Shown: in pieces, positions 1 through 6,570 of the stretch | Numbering within the stretch: the stretch's first letter is position 1 | Layout: every line of letters starts with the position of its first letter | Source of the DNA: an uncultured Bacteroidales bacterium | GTDB taxonomy: Bacteria > Bacteroidota > Bacteroidia > Bacteroidales > Muribaculaceae | Assembly: GCA_949289215.1 (NCBI GenBank) | Contig: CASENC010000008.1 | Span: forward strand, 1 to 64,000 | Direction: 5' to 3' | DNA length: 64,000 nucleotides | Program-made: the position numbers and the translations under genes | The notes under the pieces: generated by a model | The model's input: the letters and a program-made list of their open reading frames with translations, nothing else | Databases searched by the model: none | What the model was told of the DNA's origin: nothing

Positions 1-220
1 GATACAGGTCTGGGTGACGCTAATCGCCAACCTGCTGCTGATGGTACTGCAGAGGCGCATCAGACGCCCGTGGAGCTTCTCAGGACTGGCCACGATGGCC
101 AGAATTATGCTCATGTATTACGTCAACTGCTACACCTTCTTTGAATGCCCCGAAAAGGACTGGGCCAAAATACTCGAAGATGCACGGGAACACCCTCCGG
201 AACCGTCACTTTTTGACTGA
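1..220 (+). CDS. IS4-type transposase, C-terminal end (partial)
   Basis: The reading frame is open from the left edge (first full codon at base 2) and stops at 218-220, so only about 72 C-terminal residues are visible. The stretch IQVWVTLIANLLLMVLQRR followed by WSFSGLATMARIMLMYYV is typical of the C-terminal tail of IS4-family DDE transposases common in Bacteroides. The catalytic DDE residues lie outside the window, so intactness cannot be judged. It converges on the inositol-phosphate synthase gene, with two hairpins between them. I could not place the terminal inverted repeat of the element. The family call rests on recalled similarity of this tail. Confidence 0.7.
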   Translation, partial: IQVWVTLIANLLLMVLQRRIRRPWSFSGLATMARIMLMYYVNCYTFFECPEKDWAKILEDAREHPPEPSLFD

Positions 221-246
221 CGGGGGCTTGGTTTTCAAAAAAAGTA

Positions 247-276
247 TCCGCAACGCCTGTTTATGGGCATTGCGGA
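247..276. terminator. Hairpin terminator between convergent genes (distal)
   Basis: TCCGCAACGCC (247-257) pairs with GGCATTGCGGA (266-276) through one G-U pair. T-runs lie on both sides (AAAAAAAG to the left, ATTTTTT at 281-287), so it could stop transcription in either direction, from the transposase or from the inositol-phosphate synthase. Confidence 0.6.
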
Positions 277-344
277 CATGAATTTTTTGCCTTACTGTTT
301 TTTAGCGGACACCAATCACATATTCCCCCCCTGCTTACTGGACA

Positions 345-380
345 AAAAAATTCTCCCGAATAACTCCGGGAGAATTTTTT
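345..380. terminator. Intrinsic terminator downstream of ino1
   Basis: A perfect 14-bp inverted repeat, AAAAAATTCTCCCG (345-358) and CGGGAGAATTTTTT (367-380), has an 8-base loop. It starts 22 bases beyond the ino1 stop codon and has T-runs on both strands, so it is probably bidirectional. Confidence 0.9.
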
Positions 381-401
381 CCATCTTAATATTTTCACCT
401 A

Positions 402-1706
402 TTAATATTCGGCTTCTTGATAATCATTTACATAACCTTCATCACCTATGATTTCACGCATTTTCTTGCGAAGCATAATGTTTTGTGCGAAAAGGTCGTG
501 TACCGGTTGCTTGTCAAGCGGATGCATCGGGCTCTTGAAATAGAACGACAACCACGATTGTATGCCCTTGAAGCCACAACGCTTAGAAAGGTCGGCCAGC
601 AATACGAGGTCGAGCAACAACGGAGCTGCAAGTATTGAGTCGCGGCACAAGAAATCAACCTTGATTTGCATCGGGTAACCCATCCAACCAATGATGTCAA
701 TGTTATCCCAACCTTCCTTGTTGTCGCCACGCGGTGGATAATAGTTGATACGTACCTTGTGGTAAATATTACTGTAAAGTTCAGGATATTCGTCTTTCTT
801 GAGAATTGTGTCGATAACCGACAACTTCGATACTTCCTTAGTCTTGAACGAAGCAGGATCATCAAGCACTTCACCGTCACGGTTACCAAGTATGTTGGTA
901 GAGAACCAACCTTGCAAACCGAGCATACGTGTATGCATCATCGGTGAAAGAACGGTCTTCATAAGTGTTTGACCGGTCTTGTAATCCTTTCCGCAGATAG
1001 GAGCGTTATGCTCGTCGGCAAGTTCCCACATTGCGGGGAAGTCAACAGTGAGCGCAGGTGCACCATTAATAAATGCGCAACCGCTCTCAATAGCTGCATA
1101 TGCATAAAGCATCGAAGGAGATACCTCGGCGGCATTATTCTTCATTGCTTCCTGGAAAGCGGGCAACGACTTGTGAACTTCGGCCATAGGCACATAAACC
1201 TCGGTAGAAGCCGACCATATAACCACTACACGCGAGCAACCGTTAGCCTCCTTGAAGTTCTTGATATCAGCTACCAACTGATCCTTCAAATCCCACTTTG
1301 TATCGGCTTTCTTTACCCATGTTCCGTGCAGACGGGTAACATATTTATTATCGAAAGCGGCTTGCATGGGCTTTATTGCTTCAAGCTCGTCCTTTACGCT
1401 ATCGATGTCCTTTTGTGTAAGAACTGCGGCATGAGTGGCTGCTTTGTAAACATTATCTTCAAAAATGTCCCAACCACCAAAGACTATATCTTCAAGTTTT
1501 GCAATAGGGAGAACATCCTTAATTTTCGGAGTGGAACCATCCGACAATTTAATAGTAGATAATTGCGTGATCGAACCGACAGGAACACCAAGCCCCTTAC
1601 GAGCCATCAATGTACCGGCGATAAATGTTGAAGCTACTGCTCCACCTACACCTACTACCAAAATACCTAATTTACCTTCGGCTTTTTCCACATTAATTTT
1701 TGCCAT
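402..1706 (-). CDS. ino1: Inositol-3-phosphate synthase (MIPS)
   Basis: This enzyme converts glucose 6-phosphate to 1D-myo-inositol 3-phosphate in an NAD-dependent, redox-neutral reaction in the cytoplasm. The 434-residue protein has the N-terminal NAD-binding VVGVGGAVAS segment (residues 17-26). It also has the family signatures KDYKTGQTLMKTVL (240-253), whose lysines belong to the active site, and NILGNRDG (271-278). Length fits bacterial and archaeal MIPS. It is the last gene of a minus-strand cluster, separated from the HAD gene by 249 bases, so it may have its own promoter, although I found no clean -7 box. A strong terminator follows. In gut Bacteroidetes this enzyme feeds inositol lipid synthesis, and the neighbouring lipid-type genes support the same role here. 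Confidence 0.95.
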   Translation of the reverse strand: MAKINVEKAEGKLGILVVGVGGAVASTFIAGTLMARKGLGVPVGSITQLSTIKLSDGSTPKIKDVLPIAKLEDIVFGGWDIFEDNVYKAATHAAVLTQKDIDSVKDELEAIKPMQAAFDNKYVTRLHGTWVKKADTKWDLKDQLVADIKNFKEANGCSRVVVIWSASTEVYVPMAEVHKSLPAFQEAMKNNAAEVSPSMLYAYAAIESGCAFINGAPALTVDFPAMWELADEHNAPICGKDYKTGQTLMKTVLSPMMHTRMLGLQGWFSTNILGNRDGEVLDDPASFKTKEVSKLSVIDTILKKDEYPELYSNIYHKVRINYYPPRGDNKEGWDNIDIIGWMGYPMQIKVDFLCRDSILAAPLLLDLVLLADLSKRCGFKGIQSWLSFYFKSPMHPLDKQPVHDLFAQNIMLRKKMREIIGDEGYVNDYQEAEY

Positions 1707-1955
1707 GATAATAAAAAATTAATATCGTTAAACTTAATACTTATTACTTTGCTCTATATTTTCACAGATATGCGGCAACCTCATGTTACGGTTGTGCATT
1801 TCCAAAAGCGCGGTAAAAGTAGTGCCATTTTTTCAAATAGAAAAATTATTTTAAATATTTAATGCGGCATTTATGCTTAAAATTCGCAAACGAGGCTTTG
1901 GTTTTGTTAAAACTGGTAAATTTATCGCTTTTTGTGGTTGTTTTATATAAATAAA

Positions 1956-2678
1956 TCATAATGACACGTCGAGCATTTCAGAGAGCCTTTTAATGACACA
2001 CGGATGCTCTACGGCATCTTCCTCGGCTGTCCAACCCTTTCCTTTTAACCATAATACGTGGCAACCAATCGACTCGGCAGGCACAATGTCTTTCTTATAA
2101 CTGTCACCGACTACCAACACCTCATGTGGGTGCAGGTCAAGGGCTTCCACTCCAAGCATAAATATGCGTGGGTCGGGTTTGCGCACCCCGACCACAGCAC
2201 TTTCTATTATTTGCTTGAAATACCTGCGCAAATCGAAATCAGCAAGCACAGTTTCCACGTTCCCGTAAAAATTGCTCACCAAGACCATCGGGTAACGGGC
2301 ATACAACGCTTCAAGCACAGGACGGGCTTCCTCAACCGACGAACGAGCCTGTTCGTAGCAATACCGTGCAACAGGTTCGGCAAATTGTTCTACACCCGAT
2401 TTCGGCAATTTGCCATTGGCGACAAGATTGCCAAGCTCGATTTGCATTTTTATCAATAGCAAATCATAAAAATTATGCTCGGGCAATATATGACGCGTGC
2501 GGGCAAGTTCTCGCTCGGCATAAACATAGCTGTCCCGGAAATCGGCTTTGCTTACATGGACACCGGCATGACAATACCCGGCCCATATAACCTCACTCCA
2601 ATGGACACCTCGACTATCGATAGTGCCACCATAATCAAATATTATACCCTTCAGGTTGTCAATATGTTTCATTTTCAA
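1956..2678 (-). CDS. HAD-superfamily hydrolase, likely inositol-lipid cluster phosphatase
   Basis: The protein has 240 residues of HAD subfamily I. Motif I is FDYGGTID (residues 14-21, nucleophile Asp15), motif II is VLVSN with Ser135, motif III is VRKPDP with Lys167, and motif IV is GDSYKKD (191-197). The second Asp of the usual DxDxT is Gly17, so the normal acid/base residue is missing. The gene overlaps the end of the CDP-alcohol phosphotransferase by 20 bases (14 if the ATG at 2672 is used), which indicates translational coupling. By analogy with the Bacteroides inositol-lipid pathway it may dephosphorylate a phosphatidylinositol-phosphate-type intermediate. The substrate is inferred from context, not shown by the sequence. 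Confidence 0.8.
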   Translation of the reverse strand: MKMKHIDNLKGIIFDYGGTIDSRGVHWSEVIWAGYCHAGVHVSKADFRDSYVYAERELARTRHILPEHNFYDLLLIKMQIELGNLVANGKLPKSGVEQFAEPVARYCYEQARSSVEEARPVLEALYARYPMVLVSNFYGNVETVLADFDLRRYFKQIIESAVVGVRKPDPRIFMLGVEALDLHPHEVLVVGDSYKKDIVPAESIGCHVLWLKGKGWTAEEDAVEHPCVIKRLSEMLDVSL

Positions 2679-3606
2679 GTTGTATTATAAAGTACTTGCA
2701 AATGCGTTCATGCCGCCATATCATATACACAAGCATAAGATTCAGCACAGTAAGTTCAAATGCAAAATATATCCACGGCATTTGTATGATAATCGAAACG
2801 AATAGTACAATAACACGTGTGTTAAACGACAACATATTGGTGTACTTCATCAGCGGTTTGCTCTTTACGCGGAACGCATCGCGGAATGTCTGTGGAATGT
2901 CGTCGCCAAAACGCTCCTTCAACATCTTCCTCAACTGTTGCATTCTCGGGGTAAGTTTTTCCTGGTTAGCCGTATATTGGCGATAGAAAAACAATGTGAA
3001 CTTAGCCCAAAAATTATTCCGCCACGACAATTGTTTCAGTTTTTCGTCAAGTTGAGGACAACTGTCAAGCTCACTACCCTCTTTCCCTTTCAAGAAATAA
3101 AGATGGAACTGACGGTAATAGTCGGCACTTGCTGCCTGCTTACCATGGCACATTCCCGCAAGCACGGCCATTGTCCATATCAACCACGGATGAGGCATGA
3201 AAAATGCACTTGTTTCATTGATGCGGAAACAAATGGCGAAATATATTGCCACAAACCAGAAATCACCGCTCAATCCGTCGAGTATCCGGCCTAAGCGCGA
3301 ATATTGATGCGTAAGGCGAGCAAGCTGTCCGTCGGCACTGTCAAAACTGTTTGCCCATACAAGCAGAACAATGCCAATATAATTAAGCCAGATCAGGTCT
3401 CCGTGAAAATAAAAAAGCGCACCGGCAGCCACGCCAAGGAAAATAGAAGCTATCGTAATCACATTCGGAGTGATGCCAAGTTTGGCTGCAAGCAATGCCC
3501 ACATATAACCTATCGGGCGATAAAACATCAGGTCAAGAGTTTCCTCAGTGTCAAGAGATTTAAGCGAGTCTTTATATTGTTGTTTAATTTGTGCGAATTT
3601 TCCCAT
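2659..3606 (-). CDS. CDP-alcohol phosphotransferase, putative phosphatidylinositol-phosphate synthase
   Basis: This 315-residue membrane enzyme carries the CDP-alcohol phosphotransferase signature: Asp89, Asp92-Gly93, Ala96-Arg97, Gly106, Asp110 and Asp115. The last two Asp are four residues apart rather than the usual three. Several hydrophobic segments (about 38-65, 71-86, 115-155 and 258-300) indicate an integral membrane protein with an unusually long polar stretch at about 165-255. The family transfers a phospho-alcohol between a CDP-linked donor and an acceptor alcohol or lipid. Next to inositol-phosphate synthase, inositol phosphate is the likely head group. It starts 9 bases after the ATP-grasp gene. 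Whether the donor is CDP-diacylglycerol or CDP-inositol cannot be told from the sequence. Confidence 0.85.
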   Translation of the reverse strand: MGKFAQIKQQYKDSLKSLDTEETLDLMFYRPIGYMWALLAAKLGITPNVITIASIFLGVAAGALFYFHGDLIWLNYIGIVLLVWANSFDSADGQLARLTHQYSRLGRILDGLSGDFWFVAIYFAICFRINETSAFFMPHPWLIWTMAVLAGMCHGKQAASADYYRQFHLYFLKGKEGSELDSCPQLDEKLKQLSWRNNFWAKFTLFFYRQYTANQEKLTPRMQQLRKMLKERFGDDIPQTFRDAFRVKSKPLMKYTNMLSFNTRVIVLFVSIIIQMPWIYFAFELTVLNLMLVYMIWRHERICKYFIIQLENETY

Positions 3607-3615
3607 AATTATCGT

Positions 3616-4482
3616 TTAGAATTTTTTCTTTATTTCGGCAATCACACACTTGGCAATATGCGGAGCTGCCTCTGTGCGGCAAGGCGCGAAACTCGGCCAG
3701 TCGTTGAAATCGATAATGCGTATCTCACCTTCAGGCGAAACTATACAGTCACCCCCATACACCAATACGTTAAGCTCCTCGGCCGCGCGCCGACATATAT
3801 CCTTTAAATAATCCTTGTCAAATTCAATGCCTTGCGCCTTGCCGTTAATGGTCTCATAACCATATTTACTATGCCCCATATCAAGTGGGTAAAACCAATA
3901 GAAAAATGGAGAACCGTGAACCCCGTAAAATTTCACAAGGTCGCCCACAAGGTGCTTGTTAATGACAGCACGCTTGATGCCACGATAAAAATACTCCTGC
4001 AACACTTCTTGTGCCTCTTCGGGATGGCGCACATAACTTACATCCTCCTTATGCATGGCGTGAAAATCTCCACGTTTAATCCAGCAACTTTGGAATCCTG
4101 CACGTTTTAATGCCGGTATCACAGCCTCATCGGTATTGACAATAAGACTTTCGGGATAAGGAATATCACTGCCAAGCAATATGCGCGTCATTCGTTCGCG
4201 GGTGCAATTTTCAATGCCAAAGCCTGAATTTATCACCAATTTCCCTTCGTTTTCAAGACGTTGCAACTTCTCTATCGAAGCTCTTTCCCGACACATATTC
4301 AATATAACCGGTTCCGACACCTCATCGATGGCATTAAAACGATCCTCGCTATAAATGTTGACAATATAACCACGCTTGCGCAAATGCTCGGCTGTAGCGT
4401 TAAATATAGCAGCATCGTTGCCAATATGGTTGGGCGAATAAGCACCGGCTCGCATTATGCCGGCAATTTCTATTTCAGCCAT
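3616..4482 (-). CDS. ATP-grasp-like protein of the inositol-lipid cluster, function unknown
   Basis: The protein has 288 residues, no signal peptide and no membrane segment. The C-terminal GGDCIVSPEGEIRIIDFND (243-261) has the acidic and Asn metal ligands of ATP-grasp enzymes. The segment LLGSDIPYPESLIV (102-115) resembles the start of their ATP-binding lobe. The N-terminal GAYSPNHIGNDAAIFN region (13-28) may form a substrate-binding domain. ATP-grasp enzymes usually ligate a carboxylate to an amine or thiol through an acyl phosphate, but the substrate here is unknown. Gaps to neighbours are 9 and 20 bases, so it is almost certainly co-transcribed with the lipid genes. A role in decorating or activating an inositol head group is inference from position only. 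Confidence 0.7.
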   Translation of the reverse strand: MAEIEIAGIMRAGAYSPNHIGNDAAIFNATAEHLRKRGYIVNIYSEDRFNAIDEVSEPVILNMCRERASIEKLQRLENEGKLVINSGFGIENCTRERMTRILLGSDIPYPESLIVNTDEAVIPALKRAGFQSCWIKRGDFHAMHKEDVSYVRHPEEAQEVLQEYFYRGIKRAVINKHLVGDLVKFYGVHGSPFFYWFYPLDMGHSKYGYETINGKAQGIEFDKDYLKDICRRAAEELNVLVYGGDCIVSPEGEIRIIDFNDWPSFAPCRTEAAPHIAKCVIAEIKKKF

Positions 4483-4502
4483 TGTATTATATAAATTGTA
4501 GT

Positions 4503-5204
4503 TTAACTGCGTATGAAATTCTCGGCCGTTGCAATATCTTCTGCATGATCAACATCGATAATTTTGTCGATAGAGAATGCTTTCAGCCGCAAACCGTTTT
4601 CAATAAGAGCGCGTTGGAAATTCCGCATACGCGATATACCACGTTCCATACACTGCTCCAGTATCCGTATTGCCTTACCATCAAGTGCATACACACCGCC
4701 GGATATATAACGGGCGCCATCAAATGCGGCATCATAGAAACCTTTCACCTGCATCGTGTCATCAACATCGACATAAAGCGGCTTCTCATCATCGATAAAC
4801 GGCGTTACAGCCATCATTCCGTCACAATCGCCATCCACTGTTTCATATGCGGCAATATATCGCGCAAAATCCTGTTCCTTGAAGATTGTATCCACTGTGG
4901 TGAGGCAGAATTTACCCTGTGGCATAACACGGCTTAATTCATAAAAGCTGTGCATGGAACTTGGTGTGGACTTTACCACTATATTGAACGGAATATCCAG
5001 TTTTATTGTGTCCAAGTACTCCTTGACTTCGGTCATTTCCCTGTTTACAATAATATTGATGCTCTCGGCATTACACCGTGTGAAGATATTTATCAGGCGG
5101 CCAATCATTGGCTCACCACAAAGTTCCACAAGCGGCTTGGGTTTCCTTACACCTTCTTGAGCCAACCGGGAGCCCTCACCTGCGGCTATTATTGCGTAAT
5201 TCAT
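4503..5204 (-). CDS. Sugar-phosphate-type nucleotidyltransferase, possible inositol-phosphate cytidylyltransferase
   Basis: This 233-residue single-domain protein has the Rossmann-like NTP-transferase fold. The N-terminal signature AAGEGSRL (7-14) followed by KPKPLVELCGEPMI (21-34) binds the nucleotide. TTVDTIF (near 100) supplies the metal-binding Asp, and the last conserved segment is DVDHAEDI (217-224). It lacks the C-terminal left-handed beta-helix of GlmU-type enzymes. Relatives in thermophiles form CDP-inositol from CTP and inositol phosphate before a CDP-alcohol phosphotransferase acts, and the same pair occurs here. Choline-phosphate or sugar-phosphate activation is the main alternative. 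It lies 20 bases downstream of pdxA and 20 bases upstream of the ATP-grasp gene. Confidence 0.85.
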   Translation of the reverse strand: MNYAIIAAGEGSRLAQEGVRKPKPLVELCGEPMIGRLINIFTRCNAESINIIVNREMTEVKEYLDTIKLDIPFNIVVKSTPSSMHSFYELSRVMPQGKFCLTTVDTIFKEQDFARYIAAYETVDGDCDGMMAVTPFIDDEKPLYVDVDDTMQVKGFYDAAFDGARYISGGVYALDGKAIRILEQCMERGISRMRNFQRALIENGLRLKAFSIDKIIDVDHAEDIATAENFIRS

Positions 5205-5224
5205 AATTTTATGCTATTTTTAAA

Positions 5225-6352
5225 TTATACATTTAATGGTGTCGTGCCGTCGTCATCATCATCTTTGCTAAGGTCTAGCACAACATTATCGTTACTCTTG
5301 TCAAAGTATTGCTTACGCAGCGGGTTTGAGTGTATCTCCTCATAAGTGCGACGATTGCGGTAAATATCGATGGCTGCATATATAGCAGCTAACATCGAAT
5401 CGGAACTTGCCACACCCTTACCAGCTATATCATATCCCGTACCATGGTCGGGTGAAGTGCGCACTATGGGTAATCCTGCCGTAAAATTCACGCCATTGTC
5501 CATGGCAAGCGACTTAAATGGAGCAAGCCCCTGGTCGTGGTACATCGCAAGCACGCCGTCGAAATGTGTATAATTTCCATTACCGAAGAAACCATCGGCC
5601 GAATAAGGACCGAAACAACATATCTTATAAGAATTGTACGCTTCCTCTATGGCCGGCGTAATAATCTCTTTTTCTTCGTTCCCTATCAAGCCATGGTCTC
5701 CGGCGTGGGGGTTAAGTGCCAAAACTGCAATTCTAGGATATTCTATTGCAAAATCCCGGCGCAACGATTCATTGAATATTGTGAGCTTTTCAATAATGGC
5801 TTCACGCGTTATAGAACTTGCAATTTGCGAAACCGGCAGATGGGTGGTGACGAGCGCCACCTTGATACGGTCGTTAAACAATATCATCAGAGACTTTGCG
5901 CCATCTCCGGCTGCACTTTCAAGATATTCAGTATGGCCCGGGAAATGGAAAGTGTCGTTTTGAATACTGCTCTTATCGATTGGCGCAGTCACAAGCACAT
6001 CGATAATGCCATTGCGTAAATCAGATACAGCACATTCAAGTGAAGTGAAAGCAGCCCGTCCGGCTGCCTCGCTTGGCGTGCCAAGTTCTACTTTCAAATC
6101 ATCGGGGCCTATTTCCACCATATTACAAACCCCATCACGTGCCTGTATGGCATTTTCAATACTATTGAATTGCACCGGTTGCAATCCGCAAGCCTTGCGG
6201 TGAAATGCCGCTACCTTGGTCGAACCATACACCACAGGCGTAAACAGTTCAAGTATCATTGGGTCGGCAAGAGTTTTAAGTATAACCTCGTAACCGATTC
6301 CGTTGGTATCCCCTTGGGTAATCCCAACTCTTATTTTTTTATCGTTTGCCAT
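5225..6352 (-). CDS. pdxA: 4-hydroxythreonine-4-phosphate dehydrogenase
   Basis: PdxA oxidises 4-phosphohydroxy-L-threonine with NAD in the DXP-dependent branch of pyridoxal phosphate synthesis. The 375-residue protein begins IRVGITQGDTNGIGYEV. It contains the metal-binding histidine segments TTHLPVSQ, NPHAGDHGLIGNEE and MYHDQGLAPFK, and the C-terminal RTSPDHGTGYDIAGKG. All are family hallmarks. An acidic run of consecutive Asp near the C-terminus is unusual but probably a harmless extension. It is the first gene of the minus-strand run that continues into the inositol cluster, with 20 bases to the nucleotidyltransferase. No metabolic link between the two pathways is evident. Confidence 0.96.
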   Translation of the reverse strand: MANDKKIRVGITQGDTNGIGYEVILKTLADPMILELFTPVVYGSTKVAAFHRKACGLQPVQFNSIENAIQARDGVCNMVEIGPDDLKVELGTPSEAAGRAAFTSLECAVSDLRNGIIDVLVTAPIDKSSIQNDTFHFPGHTEYLESAAGDGAKSLMILFNDRIKVALVTTHLPVSQIASSITREAIIEKLTIFNESLRRDFAIEYPRIAVLALNPHAGDHGLIGNEEKEIITPAIEEAYNSYKICCFGPYSADGFFGNGNYTHFDGVLAMYHDQGLAPFKSLAMDNGVNFTAGLPIVRTSPDHGTGYDIAGKGVASSDSMLAAIYAAIDIYRNRRTYEEIHSNPLRKQYFDKSNDNVVLDLSKDDDDDGTTPLNV

Positions 6353-6508
6353 TATTAATCGATTAATTGTTCTATTTTCACCCGCTATTTACAGCATGAT
6401 TGTGAATTAGTGCGCTAAGTTACACATTTTTTTCGACACATATCACAGCTCCCGTGCCACATAATCCTTGTGATACACATTTTGCTATCAGCCCGCAATC
6501 AATTATCG

Positions 6509-6547
6509 AAAAAAACAGCGGCACCGGAAAAATTTCCGATGCCACTG
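6509..6547 (-). terminator. Intrinsic terminator of rpsA
   Basis: CAGCGGCACCGGAAA (6516-6530) pairs with TTTCCGATGCCACTG (6533-6547) through two G-U pairs. On the minus strand the hairpin is followed by a run of seven T residues. It lies about 25 bases after the rpsA stop codon. Confidence 0.85.
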
Positions 6548-6570
6548 AAAAAATCAAATGTTATGGAATG

